Shown: positions 55,243 through 64,000, counted from the stretch's first letter. The stretch is DNA of 64,000 nt from Puniceibacterium confluentis (GCF_007923445.1 NZ_VOJI01000003.1:244152-308151), one strand, 5' to 3'. The notes: generated by a model not told the origin, from the sequence alone. A program made the numbers and translations.

Positions 55243-57033
55243 ATGCCAATCGACATTGCAACTCTGGCACCTTTTGGCGCCATTCTCTTGTTCGTCGGCG
55301 TTTTTACGGCCTTTGTACTCGAACTGCGGTCTCCGGATGTCGTGGCCTTTTGCGGCGCGGCAGCGGCGCTCGCCATCGGTCTTGTGGGGCCGAAAGACGT
55401 CACCGCCGCGCTCGCCAACCCTGCGCCGGCCACGATCGGCGCGATGTTCATCCTCAGCGCGGCATTGGTGCGCACCGGTGTGCTCGAGGCGCTGAGCGGT
55501 CTGCTGGGGCGATACGCATCGGCCCGTCCGGCCCTGACCCTCGGACTGTTTTTCAGCGCAGCGGCGGGGGCTTCGGTCTTCATGAACAATACCCCGGTGG
55601 TCATCGTGCTGATCCCGGTGGTGATCACCCTGGCGCGTCAGATGAGGATGGCGGCATCCCACCTGCTGATCCCACTGTCCTACATGGTCATTCTGGGTGG
55701 CACCTGCTCGCTGATCGGCACTTCGACCAACCTGCTGGTCGACGGTATCGCGCGCGACCTTGGGATGGCACCGTTCAGCCTGTTCGAGATCGCCCCGGTC
55801 GGCATCGCGGTCACGCTCATCGGGGGCGCTTTTCTGGCCGTGGCGGCGCCACGCCTGCTTCCCCGGCGGCACACGGTTGGGGAGGTGCAATCGAAGCGGG
55901 ATCAACGGACCTGGCTGGTGGAACTGTTCATCCCCGCAGGATCGCCGCTCATCGGCAGGACCGTGCAGGAAATCGACGCCTTCAATACCGCCGGCAACCG
56001 CGTCGTCGATCTGGTGTCGGGCGATCTGTCCCGGCGCGATGCGCTGGCAACGGCAACCATGGCGACGGGCGATGTCGTGGTCATCAAGACCACGGATACC
56101 GAGATCATGGGGTTTCGCGACGGCGCGGCGGTCGGCACCGCCGTTCTGGGCACCGAGCCGTCGACCGCACGACCCACATCCGTGATCGAGGTGCTGATCG
56201 GCCCGGAGTCCAAGGCACTGCACAGGCTGGTCGGTCGGCTGCACTGGCGTCGCCGCTTCGGCGTCTATCCGATTGCCCTGCACCGCAACGGAACCGCGGT
56301 CGACATGCGCCTTGCACTGGTCAGGCTGGCGGTCGGGGACACGCTGCTGCTGGACGGAGCACCGGATGACATCGCGCGCCTGGCCGAGGAAGAGCGGCTG
56401 ATCATGCTGTCCTCGGTGACCTCGCGTGGCTTTCGCCGCAGCAAGGCGCCGATTGCGATTGCCACCATGGTCGGCGTCGTCGCTCTGGCGGCCCTGGATG
56501 TGGCCCCGATCCTGACGCTCGCCCTGATCGGCGTGGCCGTCGTCCTGCTGACGAACTGCATCGACGCAGAGGAAGGCGTGGGGGCCATCGACGGGCGATT
56601 ACTGTTGCTGATCGTCTCGATGCTCACACTGGGCAGTGCGCTGGACAACTCCGGTGCGCTGGGGATGATCGTGGCCAAGGCATCGCCGGTGCTTGCCATG
56701 GTCCCGCCGATCGTTGCCCTTGCGCTGGTCTATGCGCTGACGTCGACCCTGACGGAACTGGCCACCAACAACGCAGTTGCCGTGCTGCTGACACCGATCG
56801 CCACTGGCGTGGCCGTCCAGCTTGGCCTCGATCCGCGTCCCTTCATCGTCGCCGTGATGTTCGGCGCAAGCGCCAGCTTTGCAACGCCCATCGGCTACCA
56901 GACCAACACGCTGGTCTACAACGCCGGGGGCTACCGGTTCACTGACTTCCTGCGGATCGGCCTGCCGATGAACATCATCATCGGAGCCGCCACGGTGTTC
57001 CTTATCCCGATGATCTGGCCATTGGCGGGATAG
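55243..57033 (+). CDS. SLC13 family permease with TrkA-C domains
   Basis: A 596-residue membrane protein. Two groups of helices hold the paired SLC13/DASS motifs: GTCSLIGTSTNLLVDG (about 150-165) and ATPIGYQTNTLVYNAGGY (about 546-563). Between them is a soluble region of about 200 residues with two TrkA-C-like domains (PAGSPLIGRTVQEIDAF, IEVLIGPESKALHRLVG). The family moves sulfate, dicarboxylates or related anions with sodium. The start MPIDIATLAP is used because the open frame runs back through IS481 debris. It is convergent with the patatin gene, and both are enclosed by IS481 remnants. Confidence 0.86.
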   Translation: MPIDIATLAPFGAILLFVGVFTAFVLELRSPDVVAFCGAAAALAIGLVGPKDVTAALANPAPATIGAMFILSAALVRTGVLEALSGLLGRYASARPALTLGLFFSAAAGASVFMNNTPVVIVLIPVVITLARQMRMAASHLLIPLSYMVILGGTCSLIGTSTNLLVDGIARDLGMAPFSLFEIAPVGIAVTLIGGAFLAVAAPRLLPRRHTVGEVQSKRDQRTWLVELFIPAGSPLIGRTVQEIDAFNTAGNRVVDLVSGDLSRRDALATATMATGDVVVIKTTDTEIMGFRDGAAVGTAVLGTEPSTARPTSVIEVLIGPESKALHRLVGRLHWRRRFGVYPIALHRNGTAVDMRLALVRLAVGDTLLLDGAPDDIARLAEEERLIMLSSVTSRGFRRSKAPIAIATMVGVVALAALDVAPILTLALIGVAVVLLTNCIDAEEGVGAIDGRLLLLIVSMLTLGSALDNSGALGMIVAKASPVLAMVPPIVALALVYALTSTLTELATNNAVAVLLTPIATGVAVQLGLDPRPFIVAVMFGASASFATPIGYQTNTLVYNAGGYRFTDFLRIGLPMNIIIGAATVFLIPMIWPLAG

Positions 57034-57103
57034 GGCACAACGGTTTAAGCCACTCATCGCTGAGGGCCCCAACGCCGCGGGACGAGCCCGAACCCAAGCC
57101 GCG

Positions 57104-58261
57104 CTATGCCAAGTTCCGTTCACACGGCGCCAGGAAGGCCATAACTTCTTCCGCGCGTCCGATCGTATCGGCGTAGCCGAGATCGATCAGTTCGCCGATG
57201 TAAGCAGGCTCGAACATCAGATAGCTTTCCAGCCGCCCGTCGCTGTGCCAGGCCCCGACCGCCTTCATCAGGATGCGTATCGTGCGCGGCAGGTCTTCCG
57301 AATGGGTGCGCGCAACGTCCCGCAGGTCTTTCGAAGGTGCAAGAAGGAGCGAGGAGATCAGGCGCAGTCGGGATTTCCCGCGCGCTTCCACTGGCATGAT
57401 GGTCAGCGTTTCGTTGATCCGCAACATCCGCTCATAGTCGGCTTCGAGATTGTCGTTGAACAGGATATCTAGCGCGTGGCCTGCGATGTCACCGAAGGTC
57501 GGCGGAGATGTCGGCAGGTCCAGTGGCAAAATCTGATGCCAAGGGTCTCGCGTGATGATTGCCAATACCCGATCCGCGCCTGTGCGGATTGCCGGAGACA
57601 GCGGAGAAGTGGATCTCAGCGACCCATCGCCGTAGTATTCGCCATCAATTTCCATGGGAGCAAAGGCAAAGGACAGCGCAGACGAGGCCAGCAGGTGCGT
57701 AGGGCCTACCTGCACACGCCGTCCGATCCGACGTGCCCGCTGCCATTCGGCGATTCCCTCCGCTCCTTCAAAGAACGTGACCGCGACTCCCTGGCTGTAG
57801 CTCGACGCGGTGACGCAGAGGGCATGAAGCGCTCCGCTCGAAATCGCCTGGTTCAGTCTTTCCCGATTAAATTCATTTTCTAGCAGGCGGCGAAGAGGCG
57901 CGTAGTCAAGCAGGCCGCCTCCCGCCTGCAAGCCCGCAAACCGAAACACAAATGTCCCAGCCCAGCGGGAGCCGCTGAGCAGAACCTTGAGCGGCCGGGT
58001 CTCGTAGATCGAGGTGCAGCGCAGGCCCCTCCAAAGCCTTTCGAGATGCCGAACCGCCACCTGGAAGTCCTGCGCCATAACCGCGACCGGGGCCGCGTTG
58101 ATTGCCCCCGCAGAGGCACCGCAGACGATCTGGAAGGGCGACTGCCGTGCACCGGTGATCTCGGCAATGGCCTTGAGAACGCCGACCTGGTATGCGCCGC
58201 GTGCGCCGCCGCCCTGGAGCACCACGGCGGTCTTTCCGCTATCCATACTTTGTCTATCCAT
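57104..58261 (-). CDS. Patatin-like phospholipase
   Basis: A 385-residue patatin. The oxyanion motif is LQGGGARGAYQVGVL (GGGARG at 17-22), the nucleophile is S50 in CGASAGAINA, and the catalytic aspartate is in YYGDGSLR. No signal peptide is seen, so it is probably cytoplasmic or an injected-type lipase. I start at MDRQSMDSGK; MDSGK five residues later and a further upstream ATG are possible. Such proteins hydrolyse phospholipids or poly-hydroxybutyrate-type lipids. Target unknown. Confidence 0.86.
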   Translation of the reverse strand: MDRQSMDSGKTAVVLQGGGARGAYQVGVLKAIAEITGARQSPFQIVCGASAGAINAAPVAVMAQDFQVAVRHLERLWRGLRCTSIYETRPLKVLLSGSRWAGTFVFRFAGLQAGGGLLDYAPLRRLLENEFNRERLNQAISSGALHALCVTASSYSQGVAVTFFEGAEGIAEWQRARRIGRRVQVGPTHLLASSALSFAFAPMEIDGEYYGDGSLRSTSPLSPAIRTGADRVLAIITRDPWHQILPLDLPTSPPTFGDIAGHALDILFNDNLEADYERMLRINETLTIMPVEARGKSRLRLISSLLLAPSKDLRDVARTHSEDLPRTIRILMKAVGAWHSDGRLESYLMFEPAYIGELIDLGYADTIGRAEEVMAFLAPCERNLA

Positions 58262-58536
58262 ACTACCATCCAGTGACTGCAGACCGGCCCTTCGCGGGCC
58301 ACTTTCCAACGACAACTCGCGCTGCTGTCGCAAGTATGACGAATGCACTGTCGATCACAAAGAACCGCGTCGCCCGGAACGGTTGCCGCGACGGGCAGTT
58401 GCCGACAATCCGCCGGTGGAGGCCGACGGGCAGGAATGTTCCGCACTGGCGATGTTCGCCAGCGCGTTGCGCTCGCAAATGCGGCCCATGATCAATTCGG
58501 GGAAGCAGCGCCTCGGCGTGAATCTCCGCAGTCTAG

Positions 58537-59628
58537 GTGTTCGATCCCACGGTTTGATGGTGCGATCCTTTCTATGGAATGGAAGGAAACCATATGGGAC
58601 AAGTTCGTCACGGCAGCGCCACGACAACGCACGCCGTCAGAGCAGCAATACAGCGATCGCAAGCTTCGCTCTCGGACTTGAGCCAAGAGCTGGGCATCAA
58701 CCCCAAAACGGTGGCCAAATGGCGCAAGCGTGCGACTGTAGAGGACCAGAAGACCGGGCCGAAAGAGCCGCGTTCAACCGTTCTCACCGAAGCAGAGGAG
58801 GCCACTCTCGTCGCATTTCGGCGGCACACGCTATTGCCGCTGGATGATTGCCTCCATGCTCTTCAGCTTTCTGTCCCGCACCTGACACGGTCGGCACTGC
58901 ATCGTTGCCTTCAGCGGCATGGCATCCCGCGCTTGCCAGATGTCGAGGGTGACAAGCCAAAGCGGCAGAAGTTCAAGCGCTATCCCATCCACTGCCCGGC
59001 AGGCGATGCAGGCATCGCCGAGAGGGGGCTTCGTCCACATAGACATCGCCGAGGTTCAGACGGTGGAGGGCAAGCTCTATCTCTTTGTGGGCATTGACCG
59101 GACCAGCAAGTTCGCGATCACTCAACTTGTGGACAAGGCGGATCGCAAGACCGCCTGGGAGTTCCTCGAACGTCTGCTCAAGGTTGTCCCATATCGCATC
59201 CACACGATCCTTACGGACAACGGCATCCAGTTCGACGAGCAGCCCCGAAACCGGAACACGGAATCTTCCCGGCAGATGCGGTTCGACAGGATCTGCGGAG
59301 TGAATGGAAGCGAACATCGACTGACCAAACCTAACCACCCCTGGAGCCACGAGGATCAGAAAACAGTCCGTGGGCATGTTTTCCCGAGGGGCGGCCAGGT
59401 CGAACGAATGAACCGCACCATCAGGGAGGCGGCCGTCAAACGCTTCCGTTACGACAGCCACGATCAACTGCAGACGCATCTCACCGACTTCATGGATGCC
59501 TACAACTTCGCGCGCAGGCTCACGACGCTCAACGGCCTCACGCCCTACGAATACATCTGCAAAATCTGGACATCAGAGCCAGATCGATTCATCCTCAATC
59601 CGATCCACCAAATGCCGGGACTAAACAC
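58537..59628 (+). mobile_element. IS481-family insertion sequence, decayed, with both ends visible
   Basis: The element is bounded by inverted repeats: the left end reads GTGTTCGATCCCACGGTTTG and the right end, read in reverse, GTGTTTAGTCCCGGCATTTG. They continue with TGGTGCGATCC versus TGGATCGGATT. It is flanked by CTAG at 58533-58536 and 59629-59632, a likely 4-base target duplication. About 1.09 kb is normal for IS481. Its transposase is broken. Confidence 0.78.
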
Positions 59629-59632
59629 CTAG
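58594..59632 (+). pseudogene. IS481-family transposase, frameshifted
   Basis: The first frame (58594-58975) encodes the N-terminal helix-turn-helix part (MGQVRHGSATTTHAVRAAIQ, DLSQELGINPKTVAKWRKRA). An insertion of about 37 bases near 58990-59030 shifts the frame; the second frame then continues GFVHIDIAEVQTVEGKLYLF, TILTDNGIQFDEQPRNRNTE and TKPNHPW. A further extra stretch of about 16 residues (SHEDQKTVRGHVFPRG) precedes GQVERMNRTIREA. The catalytic DDE residues would be in HIDIAE, LTDNG and GQVERMN, but they are in a broken gene. Confidence 0.85.
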
Positions 59633-60481
59633 GCAGTGTTGACAAAAGTGATTCACACCGTCCTGCCGACATGATCCAAGGTGGTATCCGTAATGGAGAC
59701 TAGCTTGGCACGAGACCTGATGTCGGACTAAGAATGGAGGTTCTTTGATCACTACATTAAGACGGTCCGCGCCCAGCATGGACGCGATCCAAACAACCAT
59801 CGTCTCGTTCTTGATGGGATTTTCTGGATCGCACGGACTGGCGCACCGTGGCGGGACTTGCCGGAGGAATTCGGAAAGTGGTCCAGCGTCTACCGACAGT
59901 TCCGACGATGGACGCTTGCGGGGCTTTTGGAGCAGATCATGGACGCGCTGAACCAGAGCGGGGCTGTGCCGGACGCGCTGCAAATGATCGACAGCGCTGT
60001 GGTTCGCGCTCATCATCAGGCAGCGGACGCTGAAGGGGGACTCCGCGACAGGGTATTGGCCGTTCAAGAGATGGGTTCACGACCAAGATCTACCTCCGCG
60101 TCAATGCAGCAGGCTCGCCCATGAGAACCGAAATCACGGCAGGCCAGACATCGGATTATCTGGGGTTCGATCTGGTCATGGCTGATAACCAGCCTGAGCC
60201 GAGTGCCCTGCTGGCAGACCGGGGCGTGATGCTGACAATATTCTGGAAAAGATGGATGGGCGGGACGTGCTCACCCAAATTCCCATGCGCAAGTCATGCA
60301 AGATGCGTGTCGGCGTGGATCATTCGCTGTATTCCTTGCGCAACCTGGTCTAGCGGTACTTCAATAAACTCAAGAACGCCCGCCGCGTCGTCACTCACTA
60401 CGACAAAACCGCCGAGAGCTTCCTGGGATTCACAGGCATCACGTCCGTCCGCCTCTGGGCCCGGATATTGTCAACATGACG
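59633..60481 (+). mobile_element. IS5-family insertion sequence, decayed
   Basis: The 849-base element has short matching ends TGTTGACAA (59637-59645) and TTGTCAACA (60468-60476), and CTAG on both sides (59629-59632 and 60482-60485). Size, ends and the encoded transposase fragments fit the IS5 family (IS427-like). It lies directly against the IS481 element and ends on the stop codon of the TRAP permease gene. Confidence 0.72.
59731..60476 (+). pseudogene. IS5-family transposase remnant
   Basis: Pieces of an IS5-type transposase are found in different frames: FFDHYIKTVRAQHGRD, LDGIFWIARTGAPWRDLPEE, SSVYRQFRRWTLAGLLEQIM and QMIDSAVVRAHHQAA in the first part; then TEITAGQTSDYLGFDLVMAD and LLADRG; then, after more shifts, a piece resembling YDKTAESFLGFT. 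The start codon is not evident. At least three frame changes make it inactive. Confidence 0.82.
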
Positions 60482-61786
60482 CTAGTCCAAAGCCTCCGGC
60501 AACCAAGTCACAATTTGCGGGAACAATGTGATCAGCGCAACCAGAACCAGGATGCCAATGAAGAACGGCAGCACCCCGGTGATCACGTCCGTGATCTGGC
60601 CACGGTTCCGAACGCCCTGCACGATGTAAAGGTTCATCCCGACCGGAGGTGTCAGCAAGGCAAGCTCGCACATGATGACGATGAACACGCCAAACCAGAC
60701 CGGATCGAACCCGACCGCAACGACGACAGGAAACAGCACCGGAATGGTGGTGATCATCATGGCCAAGGCATCGAGAAAGCAGCCAAGAACAAGATAGAGC
60801 AATACCAGGCACAACACGAAGACCGTCGGTGACACATTCAACGAAGAGATGAACGCTGCAACTTGATCGGGGATGCCCAAGATACCCATCGCGAAATTCA
60901 GGAAATACGCGCCCATCAACACAAAGAGAATCATGGCGGTGATCCGGATGGTGGCCAGCAAGCTGTCGTTGAGCATCGCAAAGGTAAGCTTGCGGTAGTA
61001 GGTTGCCAACCCAAGCGAGGCCACAACTCCAACCGCTGCAGCTTCGGTCGGTGTGGCCCATCCGCCGTAGATGCTGCCGATAATCAGTGCGAAGATCACC
61101 ACCGGCCCGACCAGGTCGATCAGCCGCTTCCAGCGTCCGGACCGGTCGGCCTCGGGGCCGGTGCCGTCACCGGCGATTGACGGCCAGATCGTTGCCGCCA
61201 CCGCGATGATGATCACGAAGAAGCTGGCCAGCAGCAAGCCGGGAATGATGCCGGCTATGAAAAGCGCGCCGATCGAGGTGTCGGTGATCGCGCCGTAAAT
61301 GATCAGATTGATCGAGGGCGGGATCAGGATGCCGAGCGTGGCGCCACTGGCGATCGAACCCGCAACCCATCTCTCGTTATAGCCATGTTCCCGGAACGTG
61401 GGGAAAGCTACCGTGCTGATCGTTGCGGCCGTCGCGACCGAACTACCCGAAATGGCGGAAAACATCGTGGAAGACGCGATGTTCGAATGCAGCAACTTGC
61501 CAGGCAGCCACTGAACCCAATCCGAGAGCGAGCGGTACATCCGCTCGGCGATCTGTGAATTGACCAGGATTTCGCCCATCAGGATATACAGCGGGATTGC
61601 GGTCAGAACAAAGCTGTTCATCTGCCCCCACATTAGGTTGCCCATGGAGTTGAGCAACATCGGACCGACACCGTAGATCACGCCGACAAGTGCGGTCAGC
61701 GCCATGACGGTTCCGACGTGCAGGCCGAGCAAGAGCAGGCCGATGACACAGAGAAAGCCGACCGCGATAATTCCGATACTGACCAT
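60482..61786 (-). CDS. dctM: TRAP transporter large permease (DctM)
   Basis: A 434-residue protein with about twelve helices and typical DctM blocks: SSVATAATISTVAFPTFREH, GYNERWVAGSIASGATLGIL, IPPSINLIIYG and ELALLTPPVGMNLYIVQG. It couples sodium flow to solute uptake. The stop codon TAG is part of the CTAG that borders the IS5 element, so the insertion struck at the very end and may have changed the original last residues. It overlaps dctQ by one base (TGATG). Confidence 0.92.
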   Translation of the reverse strand: MVSIGIIAVGFLCVIGLLLLGLHVGTVMALTALVGVIYGVGPMLLNSMGNLMWGQMNSFVLTAIPLYILMGEILVNSQIAERMYRSLSDWVQWLPGKLLHSNIASSTMFSAISGSSVATAATISTVAFPTFREHGYNERWVAGSIASGATLGILIPPSINLIIYGAITDTSIGALFIAGIIPGLLLASFFVIIIAVAATIWPSIAGDGTGPEADRSGRWKRLIDLVGPVVIFALIIGSIYGGWATPTEAAAVGVVASLGLATYYRKLTFAMLNDSLLATIRITAMILFVLMGAYFLNFAMGILGIPDQVAAFISSLNVSPTVFVLCLVLLYLVLGCFLDALAMMITTIPVLFPVVVAVGFDPVWFGVFIVIMCELALLTPPVGMNLYIVQGVRNRGQITDVITGVLPFFIGILVLVALITLFPQIVTWLPEALD

Positions 61787-62385
61787 CAGTCGGCTCCATC
61801 CAATTTGCCGCCGAAACCGGCCGCTTCAAGTTCTTGTTGTTCTTGACTTTTTGCCTTCATCTGCATTTCAATCGCGGCAAAATCGCGACGGCTGAAGAGG
61901 ATTACACATCGCCCGGCAATGACGACCGTGATCAGCAGAAACAGGGCCAATCCGGTCACCCATATCCCTTGCGGTATCCAAAGCGGAGTCTGAAGCGGCG
62001 TGGTGGAGATCGCACCAAAACTGATGGATTGGCGCAGCGACCGCAGCCCGTACCAAAACATCCCCGATGCCACGATCATCAGGACGAACGCCGCAAGCAC
62101 GTGCAGCACGGCGCGTCCTGCCAATGGCAGCTTGGACAACAGCAGGTCGATGCGAGTGTGCGCGCAGGTGATGGCGGCGTAGCCGAACCCCACTGCGCCG
62201 GCGATGGCCAGGGCATATCCCCCCAGTTCGTCCACGCCCTGAAAGGAGTGGTTGAACAATTTGCGGGACACGATTTCGAACGCGGTAACGACCGCCTGTA
62301 TCAACAGGACGTACCCCGCGCCCAACGCAAGCCACTTCAAGATGCGCTCTTCTATTCTCATCGGAGGGTTTGATTGTTGGGACAC
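61786..62385 (-). CDS. dctQ: TRAP transporter small permease (DctQ)
   Basis: A 199-residue membrane protein with four helices and the DctQ pattern FEIVSRKLFNHSFQGVDELG followed by HTRIDLLLSKLPLAGR. I choose the GTG at 62385 because AAGGA lies eight bases before it; the ATG at 62361 (MRIEERILKW) has no ribosome-binding site. DctQ supports DctM in TRAP uptake systems. The gene lies between dctP and dctM. Confidence 0.86.
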   Translation of the reverse strand: MSQQSNPPMRIEERILKWLALGAGYVLLIQAVVTAFEIVSRKLFNHSFQGVDELGGYALAIAGAVGFGYAAITCAHTRIDLLLSKLPLAGRAVLHVLAAFVLMIVASGMFWYGLRSLRQSISFGAISTTPLQTPLWIPQGIWVTGLALFLLITVVIAGRCVILFSRRDFAAIEMQMKAKSQEQQELEAAGFGGKLDGAD

Positions 62386-62410
62386 GGGGTAGATCCTTGG
62401 TTCTGTCAGG

Positions 62411-63451
62411 TCACTTTGGCGCTTTGGCCGCAAAACCGCGCGCTGCGCCTACGGTCTCATTCCAGACTTGTGTGCAGCCTGAATAGGTCGCCTCGCAGCG
62501 GTTGATCCAGTCGGGGATGACGACAGCGGCGGCGGCGGCACTGACGGCCGCGCGATCATCGTCGGAGACCTCGACCAGTTTCATCTCGAACGGCGAGTGT
62601 TGCGTGCAGTTGTCGGCTCCTGTGTTGCAGGAGATCGCATCATCGTTGACCGTGCTGGCAAGCTCCCACTGTGCCTCTTCAAGACCGGAATAGGCTTCGG
62701 AAATCGCAGTGCGCTCTTCTTCTGTCAGGCCGTTCCACCAACCGAGGTTGGCGAAGATCCCCTGTACGGAACCAGACACCGACAGCGGCAATTGGTGCGA
62801 GGTAACTTCAGGCCAGGCACCCGAGTTGCCCGAGGTCGGCGAGGTCACGCCGCAGTCTGCAACGCCGCGCTGCAGGGCGGGGTAGACTTCACCGAAGTTC
62901 AACGTCACTGGCGTTGCGCCAAATGAGTCCAGAAGAGCTGACATCGACGGGGTGAAGCTGCGGATCTTCAAGCCCTTCAGGTCCGAAACCGACGCGATGT
63001 CGGCATTGCAATAAAACACCTGCGGGCCAAAGGGCCACAAAGCCAGAACCGTCGCGCCGAACCGCTCGCGCAGTCGCGCGTCAAAGACATCTCGATAGGA
63101 ATCGACGGCGGTCTTGAGGCTTTCCATGTCGGGCGAAACGCCGATCAGGTCGAGCCCTTCGAAAAAAGCGTCATCGCGCGCCGCGGTACCGATCTGAACC
63201 GACACGATGTCGAACGCATTGTCGGACACCAGGCGCAGGCCATCGGCAGTGCTCAGCCCGAGACCTTCATAGTTGTTGTACCGAACATTGAGGTTGCCGT
63301 CGTTCAGCGTCTCGATCGCAGCTGCTTCGTTCGGATACTGCATTGCGGTCGGCAGGATCTGCGTCAGGACGCGGACGGGCGTTTCGGCCATCACGCTGGT
63401 CGCCATCAGCGACACGGCAAGTCCTGCGAGGGCGGTTGCTTGGTTCTTCAT
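62411..63451 (-). CDS. dctP: TRAP transporter substrate-binding protein (DctP)
   Basis: A 346-residue periplasmic binding protein; the signal peptide ends near VMA at residue 22. DctP-family blocks are DLKGLKIRSFTPSMSALLDS and TPVTLNFGEVYPALQRGVAD, with an arginine (LKIRSF) in the place that in most TRAP proteins holds the carboxylate of the ligand. An organic acid is therefore likely. Four cysteines near the C terminus (SCNTGADNC, NRCEATYSGC) suggest disulfides. It is the first gene of dctPQM. Confidence 0.9.
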   Translation of the reverse strand: MKNQATALAGLAVSLMATSVMAETPVRVLTQILPTAMQYPNEAAAIETLNDGNLNVRYNNYEGLGLSTADGLRLVSDNAFDIVSVQIGTAARDDAFFEGLDLIGVSPDMESLKTAVDSYRDVFDARLRERFGATVLALWPFGPQVFYCNADIASVSDLKGLKIRSFTPSMSALLDSFGATPVTLNFGEVYPALQRGVADCGVTSPTSGNSGAWPEVTSHQLPLSVSGSVQGIFANLGWWNGLTEEERTAISEAYSGLEEAQWELASTVNDDAISCNTGADNCTQHSPFEMKLVEVSDDDRAAVSAAAAAVVIPDWINRCEATYSGCTQVWNETVGAARGFAAKAPK

Positions 63452-63759
63452 GGATTTTCCTCCGGTTGGTCAGTGAATTGCTTTTGAAACAGTCGTTGGG
63501 CGGCGTTCCATTGTTCGGCCCGGGACTTTTTCGAACTGGGTTGTGGCGACGCCAGCACCAGGCGTCATTGCGGTTCCGCCTGCGAACCGCATGCCATCCA
63601 AAGTCTGCCTTTGTTGATTCTCTGGCACCGTAACGCGACGTTAGGTAAATAAAAATTCTAATAAACTCAGCTTACCATACGCAAAATGTGTACGCTAAAA
63701 TCGAAAAGAGAGTGCGTGGCACCGTTTGCCACGCTGCTCCGGCCGTTGCGCCGTAATCG
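63452..63759 (-). promoter_or_regulatory. Upstream region of dctPQM with operator-like palindrome
   Basis: About 308 bases without a gene. An AT-rich part at 63640-63710 is a likely promoter area. TAACG-CGA-CGTTA at 63631-63643 is a perfect inverted repeat, extended by ACC and GGT on the outside with one extra base. A LysR regulator probably acted here, but its gene is cut off. Confidence 0.45.
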
Positions 63760-63923
63760 CTATTTTGAGGAGGGCCTCACCTGGGCCATGGTGTCTTTCG
63801 CACAATTCTTCAGTATCTCGAGTACGTTCTGAGCCACCGTCGAAAAGCCCCGTGTCGCGCTGGCAATCAGGGAAATTGACTGTGCCAAGTCCTTTGCATC
63901 GGAAATCGGCACAAAACTCAACT
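63760..63923 (-). pseudogene. C-terminal fragment of a LysR-type regulator
   Basis: The translation LSFVPISDAKDLAQSISLIA followed by GFSTVAQNVLEILKNCA resembles the last 50 residues of LysR effector domains. Everything upstream is lost, replaced by repeats that look like the end of an IS21-family element. The gene points towards dctPQM in the same direction. Confidence 0.55.
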
Positions 63924-64000
63924 TGTCAATCGGCAGGCAATCTTGACCCCCTATCGGCATCCAAAAATGACCCCCTTGGGGCGCTCGGGTAGCTGGCCCG
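63924..64000. mobile_element. Probable end of an IS21-family element
   Basis: Two imperfect 24-base units lie in tandem (63929-63952 and 63953-63976), each starting ATCGGCA and ending TGACCCCCT. Tandem terminal repeats with this type of sequence are a feature of IS21-family ends, and a TGT at 63924 fits an outer tip. The transposase genes would lie beyond the window. Confidence 0.5.

Noticed and set aside
63924-63976. A CRISPR array, because of the tandem repeats
   Set aside because: The two 24-base units are directly adjacent, with no spacers, and there are only two. They fit an insertion-sequence end better.

Overview
The window looks like chromosomal DNA from a marine alphaproteobacterium of the Rhodobacteraceae (Roseobacter group). 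The evidence is its high GC content and genes typical of that group: paired DUF1800/DUF1501 genes, DUF1467, DUF6356, methylmalonyl-CoA epimerase, heterotetrameric sarcosine-oxidase-type genes, and above all the trimethylamine N-oxide (TMAO) and methylated-amine genes known from marine roseobacters. The assignment rests on gene content read by eye; no database search was run.

Layout. Positions 1-19,000 hold ordinary chromosomal genes: an Lrp/AsnC regulator with a perfect operator-like palindrome, an acyl-CoA dehydrogenase coupled to a metallo-beta-lactamase-fold hydrolase, YqgE, a periplasmic DsbD-N-like protein, a DUF1800/DUF1501 pair, an orphan response regulator, methylmalonyl-CoA epimerase, EI24 and nitroreductase genes, an M48 lipoprotein peptidase, a 1706-residue secreted S8 protease with RTX repeats, and an NDUFA9-like NAD(P)-binding protein. 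A tRNA-Leu(CAG) with a strong terminator follows, then about 750 bases without a convincing gene.

Positions 19,900-54,300 form the centrepiece: an almost uninterrupted set of genes for taking up TMAO and oxidising it to CO2 and ammonium-equivalent glutamate nitrogen. In order of chemistry these are: a TmoXVW-type ABC transporter; a TMAO demethylase (Tdm, DUF1989 fused to GcvT) giving dimethylamine and formaldehyde; dimethylamine monooxygenase (dmmDABC) giving monomethylamine; gamma-glutamylmethylamide synthetase (gmaS); N-methylglutamate synthase (mgsABC); N-methylglutamate dehydrogenase (mgdABCD, a sarcosine-oxidase-type tetramer); and then C1 oxidation through tetrahydrofolate by two FolD proteins, formate-THF ligase (fhs) and a molybdenum NAD-dependent formate dehydrogenase (fdhAB). 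An ammonium transporter with a tiny partner membrane protein, a DMT exporter-like permease, and three regulators (LysR, GlxA-type AraC, XRE-cupin) sit among the enzymes. No trimethylamine monooxygenase (tmm) is present in the window, so the local set starts from TMAO.

One of the two FolD paralogues lacks the catalytic lysine and the conserved aspartate of the active site. It may have lost the cyclohydrolase half of the reaction or been given another job; this is the most testable molecular oddity seen here.

Positions 54,300-64,000 are a patchwork. Two decayed IS481-family copies point away from each other and flank an SLC13-type permease and a patatin phospholipase. A decayed IS5-family element sits directly against the right IS481 copy, and the same tetranucleotide, CTAG, borders both. 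The IS5 copy ends on the stop codon of a TRAP transporter operon (dctPQM). At the far right a LysR gene is cut off by what appears to be the terminal repeats of an IS21-family element that continues out of the window.
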